Shown here piece after piece: positions 1-10,085 of a stretch of 21,908 bases of DNA; positions within the stretch are counted from its first letter, which is position 1; the number at the start of each line of letters is the position of its first letter. Under the pieces are notes generated by a model, which was not told the origin of the DNA, ran no database searches, and saw only the letters and a list, made by a program, of their open reading frames with translations. The translations under genes were made by a program, and so were the position numbers. Origin of the DNA: Oehlia diaphana (Eukaryota; Glomeromycota; Glomeromycetes; Glomerales; Glomeraceae); assembly GCA_003833135.1 (NCBI GenBank), contig QZLH01000862.1, forward strand, positions 24,669 through 46,576, written 5' to 3'.

Positions 1-385
1 ATCTTTCCCAATATGTACTGGTAAAATTTAAATAAATAAAAAAAAAAATTATATAAAAAAATTTTTTATATCAACGCCATATTTGAGGTACAAATCTTTT
101 TGCAACGGCCCATATCAATAATTTGAAAATTTCTTTTATACTAATTTTTATCAAATTAAGTAATAGTTTAGCTTTATTTGGTAATATTTTCATTAATCAT
201 TACATGATTTATTAATTTAATTAGCTTAAATCATAATTATACGAAAAATTGATTCTGAAATTTTACTAGTATTTTATATAAATTTATATAAAATATACTT
301 TAATTTAAAAAGTTAATAGTAATTTTAAAATTATAAAAGGTAGAGAAAATTAAATCTGATAAAATAAAAGAGAATACTATAACTC
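1..385. other. AT-rich spacer, no gene
   Basis: Homopolymer-rich DNA with stop codons in all frames. I see no gene, RNA gene or clear repeat boundary. A short, less AT-rich patch around 74-118 may be a remnant of a dispersed repeat, but it has no recognisable ends. Confidence 0.6.
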
Positions 386-877
386 ATAGGTTAAAATGTG
401 AAAAATCAGGCATCAATCAGTCACCAATTGGGTACCAATCAAGTAGCTGATTGGTGACAGATTGGCATTTTCGCCAAATACTGTCACCATCAGGCAGTTT
501 GTTAACTTTTGATCTAGTAATCAGAAAATGATGAAATATAGTTTATTGGAATCACCTCAATAAGATGAATCTAATGGTAGTAAAATTATATTTTTAGAAT
601 CAATAGTTAATAAGAAATTAAATAAAATATAAATTATATATTTTTATTTTTATATTTTACTTAACAATTTTACTACCATTATATTTATCTCATTGAGACG
701 ATTCCAATGAGCTATATATCATCCTTTTCTGATTACTAGATCAAAAGTTAGCAAACTGCCTGATTGGTAACAATATTTGGCAAAAATACCAATCAGTCAC
801 CAATCAGTCACCAATCAGCTATCTGATTGATGCCCAATTGGTGACTGATTGATGCCTGATTATTCACTTTGACCTGT
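386..877. repeat. Foldback MITE-like element, family A, copy 1
   Basis: The two halves are near-perfect inverted repeats: arm 386-591 pairs with arm 666-877 around a loop of about 75 nt. The left end reads ATAGGTTAAAATGTG and the right end, reverse-complemented, reads ACAGGTCAAAGTGAA. Inside each arm the words TGATTGGTGAC and GTCACCAATCA recur several times, giving nested small inverted repeats. A second copy lies at 3960-4510. Compared with it, this copy lacks about 27 bp in the right arm near the loop. There is no coding capacity, so mobilisation would need a transposase supplied in trans. The target duplication is not resolved; imperfect ACTATAA words flank both ends (376-382 and 879-885). 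Confidence 0.8.
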
Positions 878-2855
878 AACTATAATTGTATTAGTTTACT
901 TTTTTAGTTTAACATAAAATTTACATAAGTTATTAAAAATTTAAAATACCAAATTTTATTTGATAAATATAAATGTATTATATCATATAAGAATTCTTAT
1001 TAAAGTAAATATATTAGATAATTATTGTTAATTTATTATTAGATATTTATTTTATTATACAATTTTATATCTAAATAATTAAAAAATCCAATTTAGCTAT
1101 ACAATTATTTATTTAATTAATTAAAAATTTTATACTGAAATAAGTAATAAAAATATAAAAATCTGTAAATTTTATCATACTGCTAAGTAACTTTAAATCT
1201 AATATATTTAGTAAATATTATTTAAAGTCCTATTAAAATAATATATTTAATGTATTATTTAAATAAAATTTTCTAGAAGTAATGATATAGGTGACTAAAA
1301 TTATAATAATAAAGTAATATACTAGTATTAAAAAAATATAATACTAGTAAAAATTAATAATTTTGACAATGATAATGAAATTCTAAAACTTAAAAATTAT
1401 TAAAAATTTTATGTAAAATCAAAATATTATGTATTTTTCAATATCTTTATATTTAGTTATATTATTTTACTAATTATTTGCTAATAATTTAATTTTGGAT
1501 TTTAAAAATTTATAATAATTTTAAAATAATGTTTATTAGCTTAATTTTTTAGATTGTTATAATACATTATTTATATATGATAATTTATTTTTGCAATCAT
1601 CAAATAAAATTAATGGTAAAAATAAATATGTATAAGTGAAACTTGAAACTTTACACAAATTTTTTTTATATTATATATAATATATAGTAAAAATAACTGA
1701 ATGCAATTTATAATGCAAATTTTTTTTATTAGTAATATATTTAGTAGATAATTTTATAAAATGAATATACATGGTAAATAATCTATAAAGTATAAATCAT
1801 CAATCTTATGTAAAGATAATCAAATATTAATTTATAATTGATAAAATAAATATTTAATATTTATTAATAAAAATTTAGAATATATAGGTAAATTTCATAT
1901 TATTAGTGATGGTAGAATACAGGAGCAATCTATAGGATGAGAAATTGGTTTAGAGTTTTAATAGATTAGTTATACTTATAGTAGAAATATCTGTAATTCC
2001 ATATAACTAATAAATTCATGAATTGCACTACTTTGCAAAAAAAAAATAAAAATAAAAATAAAAATTTAAAATAATAATAAAACTAAAAAATTTCTATTGA
2101 CTAATAAAAATTACTTAATAATAATTTAATCTTTAAGCATATAATACTATTGTATAAATTTTTCAGCAACAGATTTATATTATATATTATCATTCAGCCC
2201 AATAGGATTATGCAGATTTTCATAGACCAATACTTTTATTAACCATAATAATAACACATGATTGATATATAAAGTGAAGTAAAAAATTGTATAAATAAAT
2301 ATTTTGTAGGAAAAATTTAAATAAAGTTAAATAAAGCTTATAAAGTGAATTAAAAATAAAATTTGTAGTAAATTTATTTATAATATTATTAATTAATATA
2401 TAATCAAAAACGTTAAAATGATAATACACTTATTAGATATATGGCTATATCAGTTACAAAAATCTTTATTGATTAATAAAAATAGCCACTATATGGCAGT
2501 CTATTTTCATTTAATTAATTGGTTTTGTGATTAATATATCTACTTTTCTATCTAATAATATGTATATATAATTCAAATAATTGATAATAAAATGATTATT
2601 ATAATAAAATAGGAAAGTCTACTATACTGTATAAATTATAAAAAAATTAAAAACTTTAGATTGGTAATAATTATTACTAATAATATTTATCAATTTTCTT
2701 ATTTTTTTATATTGCATATAGTAATTAATTAATTTTTTAATAATATACAATTAAATAAATATATATTAATTGATCTAGATAAGATTGGCATTATTACAAA
2801 ATTTGATGAACATACAATACAATACAATAATATAAACTTTTTTTTGCAATAATAA
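878..2855. other. AT-rich spacer, no gene
   Basis: About 2 kb of extremely AT-rich sequence. The only open frames are short, minus-strand and biased to Asn, Ile, Phe, Lys and Tyr, as expected by chance at this composition. I see no RNA gene, tandem array or element ends. Confidence 0.6.
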
Positions 2856-3022
2856 TATATGGGGATAAGCACAGCAAAACAAGGGGATAGCCTCAAAAAA
2901 AAATTTCTTAAGTTTATATGATAATTATGCTCCAATTTATCCAAAAATTACAGTTGTAATGAAATCTCAAAAAAAAATTTTTAGATCCTATCCCCTTGTT
3001 TTGCTGTGCGTGTCCCCATATA
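2856..3022. repeat. Short MITE-like element, family B
   Basis: This 167-bp element has terminal inverted repeats of about 36 bp. The left end (from 2857) begins ATATGGGGATAAGCACAG. The right end, reverse-complemented, begins ATATGGGGACACGCACAG, and both continue with CAAAACAAGGGGATAG. The G-runs stand out in AT-rich DNA. The interior is AT-rich and non-coding. The ends sit at TA dinucleotides, compatible with TA-targeting (Tc1/mariner-type) mobilisation, but in this flanking sequence a TA duplication is not decisive. Confidence 0.7.
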
Positions 3023-3280
3023 ACTTTTTTTAGTTTATTACTATACTTTTTTGATTTTTTTTTACATATATAACATAATTTTACAAAATAATAATTGAAT
3101 TTCACAATTTTAGTATTTACCAATATTAAAAAAATGCAAAATTAACACATGTGCAATATAACTTTTTTTTCTAATAACAAATATATGTTTATTTTAACTT
3201 ATTCTATTTTTTTAAATTTTGTACATATATTTGACAATTTTTAGAAAATATCATCAGATTTTCAAAAATAAAATTTAAGT

Positions 3281-3576
3281 AGGACCCTGGATATCTCCAA
3301 AACAGGTCATAAGTCACACTTTCGGCAGATTGGCCCATTTTTCAGGGGCTCAAAAAATCGTTTTTTGTAAATATCTCAGCATCTAGTAGTCCAATTTTGA
3401 TGAACTTTTTTTTAAATTGTAGAGCTAATTGAGGGCTACAAAATAAAAAAAGTTCATTAAAATTGAATCACTGGATGCTGAGATATTTACAAAAAACGAT
3501 TTTTTGAATTTTAGCAAAAAGGGGTGTTTTTGGCCAAAAGTCTATTATGACCTTTATATTAGATATCTGGGATCCT
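3281..3576. repeat. Foldback MITE, family C, copy 1, with 8-bp target duplication
   Basis: This 296-bp foldback element is bounded by an exact direct repeat ATTTAAGT at 3273-3280 and 3577-3584, an 8-bp target-site duplication. The left end reads AGGACCCTGGATATCT and the right end, reverse-complemented, reads AGGATCCCAGATATCT. The inner arms repeat the pattern in inverse orientation, for example GTAAATATCTCAGCATC at 3368 against GATGCTGAGATATTTAC at 3474. An 8-bp duplication is typical of hAT-like or P-like DNA transposons, so a hAT-related MITE is my inference. There is no coding capacity. A decayed second copy is at 5770-6059. Confidence 0.82.
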
Positions 3577-3584
3577 ATTTAAGT

Positions 3585-3959
3585 ATTTTTTGCCAATTAT
3601 TTGTGTAATATAAACATAAAATTTAAAGTTTACATAATGTAACTCCTTTTTTATAATAATAATTATACATTTTTTTAATTTATTTTTTTTCTTAAGTTTT
3701 TTACATATATGACTTGCTTTTTATAAATTATAAAAGAAATTTTACAATTTTAGTATTTGCTTATTTTTTGCCAATTAGGTGTAAAACATTATCTCAAATT
3801 TTAATATAAAAATAGTACTGATCTTATTGATATCTGGATCACCAATTAAATATTTTAATAATCAGTAATTATAAAAAGATAAAATACAGTTTATTTAATT
3901 AAAATAAATTAATATTTTTATTATAATAATAAAATATTTTATATATTTAATATAAGCTA
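3585..3959. other. AT-rich spacer, no gene
   Basis: AT-rich spacer between family C copy 1 and family A copy 2. I see no gene or bounded repeat. Confidence 0.6.
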
Positions 3960-4510
3960 ACACAAATCGAAATGTGAAAAATCAGGCATTAATCAATCAT
4001 TAATCGGGCACCAATTAAATAGCTGATTGGTGACAGATTGGTGATTAATTGGTGACTAATTAGCATTTTTGCTAAATACGATTTATCAATCAGACAGTTT
4101 GCTAATTTTTGATCTAGTAATCAGAAAATAATGAAATATAGTTCATTGGAATCACCTCAATAAGATGAATCTAATGGTAGTAAAATTGTATTTCTAGGAT
4201 TAATAGTTAATAAAAAATTAAATAAAATATAAATTATATATTTTTATTTTTATATTTTACTTAATATCTCATCAAGTATTAATCCTAGAAATACAATTTT
4301 ATAACCATTAGATTAGTCTCATTGGGGCGATTTCAATAAACTATATTTCATCCTTTTCTGATCACTAGATCAAAAATTAGAAAACTACCTGATTGGTGAC
4401 AATATTTGGCGAAAATACAAATCAGTTACCAATCGATCACCAATCAGTTATCTGATTGGTGTCCAATTGGTGACTGATTGATGCCTGATTTTTCACTTTT
4501 TGACCTGTGT
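3960..4510. repeat. Foldback MITE-like element, family A, copy 2
   Basis: This 551-bp inverted-repeat element is clearly homologous to 386-877 over both arms and loop. The left end is ACACAAATCGAAATGTG; the right end, reverse-complemented, is ACACAGGTCAAAAAGTG. The arms contain the same TGATTGGTGAC-type internal repeats. This copy keeps a stretch missing from copy 1: GTATTTCTAGGATTAATA near 4189 pairs with TATTAATCCTAGAAATAC near 4276, so it is probably closer to the full-length element. It is non-coding. No convincing target duplication was found. Confidence 0.8.
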
Positions 4511-4717
4511 AATGCAAAAGTAGTAATACATGAAAATTGTTATCTAAATTAGTAATATTTAAAATTCTAATCATATAAATATAATAATTACAATTAATTC
4601 CCTCTATAGTTACTCTCATTATAATTATATTCTACTTTATAGTCACATTAATTAGATGTTCAAAATACTTTCTTATTAAAATCTATTTTATATAGTTACA
4701 ATTTATCTATAATCACC

Positions 4718-4994
4718 AGTATGTAAAATCTAAACCAAAAGTCATGTACATAATATGCACATTTTGTGATGTTAGATATGCATAAAAATTTTTAATATGC
4801 ATAAATTTTTTATACTACGTATATATATAATATATTAAAAGTAGTAAAGAATATACTATATATAAAAAGAAAGATTAGAAATATTATTATAAAAATTTCT
4901 ATGTGCAAAATGTGCACATTTTTGATGACATTATATGTGTACAAAAATTTTCAATATGCATATGTGCACATTGTGCACATAGATTTTACATACT
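4718..4994. repeat. MITE-like element, family D
   Basis: This 277-bp inverted-repeat segment has ends AGTATGTAAAATCTA (4718) and, on the other strand, the same word starting from 4994. The arms share further inverted words built around ATGTGCACAT and TATGCATA, although the pairing is interrupted by small gaps. The interior is AT-rich and non-coding. Only one copy is in the window, so mobility is inferred from structure alone. Confidence 0.65.
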
Positions 4995-5055
4995 AATAGT
5001 CATTATTATACTTATCCTCAAAAATTATATTAAAAAAAACTGTTTATAGTTACAG

Positions 5056-5345
5056 TCACTGGTAAAAAAATGGTCTATCCTACATATATTCTACACATAT
5101 CTTACACATATCAGGTACTCAAAATGTAGAAAATCATATATAAATAATATACATATCATATACATATCAGGTATTTATATATATTGTATACCTATCAGGT
5201 ACTTGATATATGTATGATATATATATTAGTACCTGATATGTATATGATATGTGTATTATTTGTATTATTTATGTATAATTTTCTACATTTTGAGTATCTG
5301 ATATATGTAAGATATATGTAAGATAAATCATTTTTTTACCAATGA
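5056..5345. repeat. MITE-like foldback, family E
   Basis: This 290-bp foldback has left end TCACTGGTAAAAAAATGG and right end, reverse-complemented, TCATTGGTAAAAAAATGA. Both arms then carry degenerate repeats of the words CTTACATAT and CATATCAGGTACT, so each arm is itself internally repetitive. There is no coding potential. It starts 61 bp after family D, making this part of a dense cluster of inverted-repeat elements. No target duplication could be assigned. Confidence 0.7.
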
Positions 5346-5385
5346 GTTATGTAAAGAATATATTAAATAACTTGGCATCTAATAA

Positions 5386-5460
5386 TTGCAAAAGGATGTA
5401 CTATAGCTTGTTAGAATCATTTCATTAAGACAAATTAAATAATGGTAATTTTATCCTTTT
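5386..5460. repeat. Decayed arm related to foldback family A
   Basis: The order of words ATCTAATAATTGCAAAAGGA, then TATAGC, TTAGAATCAT and AATGGTAATTTTAT, follows one arm of family A (compare the reverse complement of 665-750) at reduced identity. I read it as a fragment left by an older insertion. Its ends are not clear. Confidence 0.45.
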
Positions 5461-5644
5461 ATTTTGCAAGCTTTTTATGATTAGGCCTTCCTGCACTTCT
5501 TATGAGACTTAGTTTAACCAGTATTCCCATTATTCACAAAAATTTTATCTTTTACAATTACTGGTTGATTAGTTATTTAATAAAATATTAAAAATTGGCA
5601 TTAAAATATTTTTTGATTTACAATTACTACACTATTTAATACTT

Positions 5645-5765
5645 TGCTAAATTACTCAGTATCTAGTGATTATAAAAAAGATGATTAATAACTCATTGAA
5701 ATCATCTTATTATGATGAATCAAATGGTGATATGATCATTTTTTTAGAATCAATATTAGCAGAGT
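5645..5765. repeat. Second decayed arm related to foldback family A
   Basis: The words ATCTAGTGATTATAAAA, CTCATTGAAATCATCTTAT, GATGAATCAAATGGT and TTTTTTAGAATCAAT follow the left arm of family A (about 512-605) in the same direction. Together with 5386-5460 this gives two solo arms in direct orientation. They could be remnants of two insertions or of a rearranged one. Confidence 0.45.
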
Positions 5766-5769
5766 TATA

Positions 5770-6059
5770 AGACTAAATATCTCTAAAACAGGTTATAAGT
5801 TACACTTTGGTAATTTGATCCATTTTTTAAAGACATAAAAAATTATTTTTTGTAAATATTACAGCATCTATTAGTCCAATTTTGATGAACTTTTTTTAAA
5901 TTATAGAGTTAAATGAAGGTTACAAAATAAAAAAAGTTTCTTAAAATTAAATTATTAAATACTGAAATATTTACAAAAAATGATTTTTTAAATTTTGATA
6001 AAAAGTGGTATTTTTAGCCAAAATCCATTATAACTTTTATATTAGATATTTGGAGTTCT
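5770..6059. repeat. Foldback MITE, family C, copy 2 (transition-decayed)
   Basis: This 290-bp copy aligns end to end with 3281-3576. It is flanked by GAGTTATA (5762-5769) and GAGTTATG (6060-6067), a one-mismatch 8-bp target duplication that confirms the 8-bp rule. Most differences from copy 1 are C to T or G to A; the opposite changes are few. It is non-coding. Confidence 0.75.
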
Positions 6060-6132
6060 GAGTTATGATACAATAAACTTTAAAGTATAATAATTCTGAT
6101 CAAAATTATATTAATTTTTAGCTGAAATTATG

Positions 6133-6150
6133 ATATATATATATATATAT
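6133..6150. repeat. AT dinucleotide microsatellite
   Basis: Nine consecutive AT units in AT-rich intergenic DNA. I infer no function. Confidence 0.8.
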
Positions 6151-7490
6151 TTTATTTTTTTATAGTCATTTAATATAGATTATTCCAAATATATGATTAT
6201 AAAGAAAATTAACTGTATATAAAAGATAAGAATCTTATCTTCATCAATTTTATTAACAAAAATACCTTTTTTTTTCTTTATAAATAATTTAGAATATGAC
6301 TAGAATTTTTTAATTATCAATAAAAAAAAAATTGATTATTTGTATTTATTAATATTTTTTAAATATTTAATAATGCTAAAAATAATATTAAAACTTATTA
6401 TTATATAAGAAAATTACTACAATTTTTGATATTAAAAGTAACAGTTATATATATAATTACTAAATACAAAAAAACCATAATTAACTGAAAAAGAACTAAC
6501 TGTAATGTTATTAAACTTATATATGATCTTATTATTTTTGATATTACTTTCAATATATATATTATAATAAAACTTGAAGAAAATGGCTATACATTTTTAA
6601 AATAAATGCTACTTCATATAATTCATAAATTGAGATATTACAGTTATAGTAAATATTGAAATATATTGCATAAATCATCACAAAATTTTGCTTTATGTAA
6701 CTATTACAGTATTACTATCTACCAGTTCCCTTCTAATACTTTTAAGAAAATGAACATCTTTAAAATTATAATCAGATTTTTAAAAAGGTCTTGATAAGGC
6801 AAAAGAATATAAGATTTATGTGATTATATGTTATTGGCTATAAACATTCAAAATTAGTAAATTTGATGAATAATAAAAATTTATATTAAAATTAAAAACT
6901 TTAATAAAATTTATATTAAAATATATTTTAAAGCTTAAGTAATAAATAAAATTATTTAAAATTATTTTAATTTTAAAGAGAATATTTTTTTACTATTAAA
7001 ATATTTGATGCATTAACTTTTTTGTACTGAACAATATTATAATTTAATATTTACTTAATTTTTACTAGAAGTTTTAATTAGTATTTATTTAGATACATTT
7101 CTAGATTAAGGATATAATAAAAATTTAATGTTTTTTAAAATTATAAAGTATTTTGAATTTTTTTTGAATTTTTTAGTAAATTAAATCAATTTTAAAGAAG
7201 TAAAAAGAGCTTAATTTTATAAAAATTAGTATATATAATATCCAGAATTTTTAAAATATATGAAAATTTTTGTTTAATTAATTTTTAGAGAAAAATTTCT
7301 GAATTATTTATCAAATTAGTATAAAATTAATATGCTTTGTTACCTATTATTATAAATATATCAAAATGTCAGAATTTTCTAATAAGAGTTACTTTATTTA
7401 CAATTACAAAAAAATTATTTTGCATTTCTGCAAAAAGACAACTACTGGATCTTGTTAGCTTTTTATATAAAATTCTAGTAAATTAAACAT
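6151..7490. other. AT-rich spacer, no gene
   Basis: Low-complexity AT-rich sequence without open frames of interest, bounded repeats or RNA genes that I can recognise. The base composition becomes visibly less AT-rich only from about 7490, towards the next gene. Confidence 0.55.
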
Positions 7491-7890
7491 CACGGGAAAA
7501 GTCGATCAAATATAATTAAACCACGATAACCCTGACAATACATAATTACATATTGGTTGAGTGGATTGGGTCCCGCAATTCGATTTGCTAAATTTTAATT
7601 TGTGGCTTTTCTAAATTTCCCTATTTATAACTTTGCATATCGCAACGCCACCGACTTCCTAAAAATGAAAGCCATGTTACCGTTAGATAGCTACTGTTTT
7701 ACCGAACCGCCGTAAATCGTAACGTAATACAAGTGTCATTACGAACTGATTTTGCCCCCTTTTTATTTAACACTCCAGTTCAAAAAAATCATTTCAACAA
7801 ATTTTTTTTTCCTCCACTGCTTCTTATTGTACACATAGCCTTCTATCAAGCCACACTTAGAAACTCAATACTTTCCCCTTTATATAAGTT
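7491..7890 (+). promoter_or_regulatory. Upstream region of the zinc-finger gene
   Basis: The 400 bp before the start codon are clearly richer in G+C than the spacer upstream, with several CG-containing words around 7640-7730. A pyrimidine-rich tract (T-run followed by CCTCC at about 7800-7815) and a TATATAAG word at 7881 precede the ATG. The TATATAAG is too close to the ATG to be a conventional TATA box and is probably leader sequence. The transcription start is not visible. Confidence 0.4.
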
Positions 7891-9660
7891 ATGGAAAACG
7901 TTCAAGTAGGGAAAGTTAATATTCATAGTACTAAAGAAACTATACAAAATGACGTTATGGAAGAAGCCTCAACTTCTCACGCTGATAGCACTGCGCCTCC
8001 AAACGCCGCCTCTTCAACTTTACAACAAATTTCAAAGGTAGAAAACCCACTCAGAAATCATTTAGCCGAGCAGCAAGTTATTGGTGCGAATACTTCCAAA
8101 AACGAAGGTTCCATGACTTCGTCTAACACAGTAATTACTTTCCAACAACAAGCTTGGATTGAAGAAGATAAAACTGACCTTTCAAATTCAACAATAACAT
8201 CAGTAACAACACAGAAGGAGCCTGTTATGACTGAGTCGCTTGTTCAAAACTTACCTACGGGCATTTCGTCCACTACTCCGTCCACAACTCATGATATAAA
8301 CATGATGACACCCAATATGAAAAATTTGAATGCTCCTGGTCGATATACTACAGATTCTGCTAACTTTTCTTCCCCTTCAACTCCTTTAGATTCTTCTCCT
8401 TCAGGAACCTTTAATCAATTTTCTGTAAATACAGATAAAACAACTCCTGGACAGCAAAATAATCCTAATGCAGCAAAAGCAAAACCATTTGTTTGTAATG
8501 TGTGTAACCAGACTTTTAGCCGACAGCATAACCTGAAATCTCATGCCTTAACTCATTCCCAAGAAAAACCGTTCCAGTGTGAAATATGCCATCATTTCTT
8601 TCGTAGACATCATGATTTGAAAAGACATGCAAAATTACATACAGGAGAAAAACCATATCAATGTCAACATTGTAAAAGGAAATTTGCAAGATTGGATGCG
8701 TTAAATAGACATTTACGAGCCGAGAGTTTTTGCGGTGGACCACAGAAAAAACTTTTTCAGAATTCGGAATCCAAGTTGGAACCAACGTCGTCACAACAGC
8801 CACTTCTTCAACCACCGCCACAACAACCTGTGCCACAACCACAACAATCAATTCAGCCGCAAACGAAACCACAATTAGATCAAAAGCAAAATTCACAACA
8901 GACACCATCACAATTACAGCAACAGCAATATAAACAATCCGTTGAAGATTTACAAAAAAAACAGGCTCAAAATCAACCTAATAACAATGCATCAGTTACT
9001 AAAAATGAAATATCATTTCAAAGACAACAACAAGTGATTCAAGAACAATATCATTGGGCTCAACAATCTCCAACGCAGCAGTTGTCTCAAATTCAGTCCA
9101 TGCCTCAATCTAACAATACACAATTATTACAAGGAAAGCAAGCAAATATTGTTATGACGAATCAAGCTCATCGTCAGATAATATTCCCAGTTGATGCAAC
9201 AACAACGACTACTGCTAATCCTCATTATAAAATGCAATATACTATTAGTAAACCAATTCAAGAACCACAAAGGAGAGTTTCTGAGATGATGATAACAAAT
9301 GATCAAGATGTTGATGTCCATCCTAATAATGGTAAATCTTCACAGTTAATTGAGAGAAATAGTTATTTGGAGGAAAGAGTAAGAGAGTTAGAGAATGAAG
9401 TTATTAATGAGCGTAAACTACGAAGTCGTCGTGAGTTTTTGGAGAAACGAGTGAACGAACTTGAAATAGAAGTATGTATATTGTTATTTACCTGAATTCG
9501 TACCGATCATATTTTATTCATACTCGATCTCTTTATTTAGAAAAATCTTCTGAAGCAACTTTTATTGGAACGCGATACTGGTTCGTCTGACATTTCACAT
9601 CTTGAAAAAAAACGTAAAACAGCATCACCAATTGATTCATCTAAACATCAAAAAGATTGA
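7891..9660 (+). CDS. C2H2 zinc-finger transcription factor, Q-rich, with C-terminal coiled coil
   Basis: Two exons, 7891-9471 and 9541-9660, are joined by a 69-nt intron (donor GTATGT, acceptor TTTAG), giving 566 aa. Without splicing the frame would stop 7 codons into the intron. Residues 1-200 are Ser/Thr/Asn-rich with several SP/TP sites. Three fingers follow at 202-281: C202-C205-H218-H222, C230-C233-H246-H250 and C258-C261-H274-C281, the last being C2HC. TGEKPY-type linkers join the fingers. Residues about 290-460 are glutamine-rich, a common activator feature. Residues about 490-540 form a heptad-like leucine/charged coiled coil (SYLEERVRELENEV onward) that continues into exon 2 and suggests dimerisation. 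A KKRK cluster near the C-terminus is a likely nuclear signal. The protein is probably a nuclear sequence-specific DNA-binding regulator. I cannot assign an orthologue. It converges on the gene at 10086-11631. Confidence 0.88.
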
Positions 9661-10085
9661 GATTGCATATTTATAAATGTGTTGTAATATAAGTTGAATG
9701 AAGGCTTGTGGCATTCATAAAAAGTGATTTATAGATATTTATATTTCCAAAATTTGAACTTTGCCAAACATTTTTGCTCTGTAAGGAAGCAAATAATCAT
9801 AGTATATTTGATTTATTTTTTTATTTTATTACTGTTAACTAATATTTATCAATGATTTTAATTAAATGTTAAAAATCTAAATTTTTATATTACTGTATTT
9901 TAAATGCACAATAAAATAAATGCTTGTGAGAGTTATACTCTCTTTTACTATTACCTATTACAGTGAAATGAAAAGTTTTAAACATTTAGTTATTTTAAAA
10001 TAAATTGTAAAATAATTAAAAGAAAATAATTAATTAGTTTTTAAATTTTACGCGATTGTAGAAATAAATTATAATATTTATTTTG
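9661..10085. other. Convergent 3' region
   Basis: This 425-bp spacer lies between the stop codons of two convergent genes and presumably contains both 3' untranslated regions. Two overlapping AATAAA words at 9910-9920, 250 nt after the zinc-finger stop, are a candidate poly(A) signal on the plus strand. No small gene is evident. Confidence 0.55.

Noticed and set aside
386..877. CRISPR-like array because of recurring ATTGGTGAC words
   Set aside because: The words are irregularly spaced, occur in both orientations and belong to a eukaryotic foldback element.
2220..3123. Small minus-strand frames of about 70 codons
   Set aside because: Composition is Phe/Ile/Asn/Lys/Tyr, as chance frames in AT-rich DNA give; two overlap the family B element and none shows a motif.
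4437..4619. 60-codon minus-strand frame
   Set aside because: It starts in the flank and ends inside the arm of foldback family A; there is no protein signature.
7550..7600. Possible tRNA: TGGTTGAGTGG resembles an A box and GCAATTCGATTTGC a T arm
   Set aside because: The two are too close, the B-box match is poor and there is no acceptor stem.
8516..8911. 131-codon minus-strand open frame opposite the zinc-finger exon
   Set aside because: It lies antisense to the fingers and the Q-rich tract. Its Val/Ala-rich composition is what the complement of Gln/Thr/Asn codons gives, and no domain is seen.
8730..8933. Thr/Ala-rich plus-strand frame
   Set aside because: It is the +1 reading of CAA/CAG-rich DNA of the zinc-finger gene, a frame shadow.
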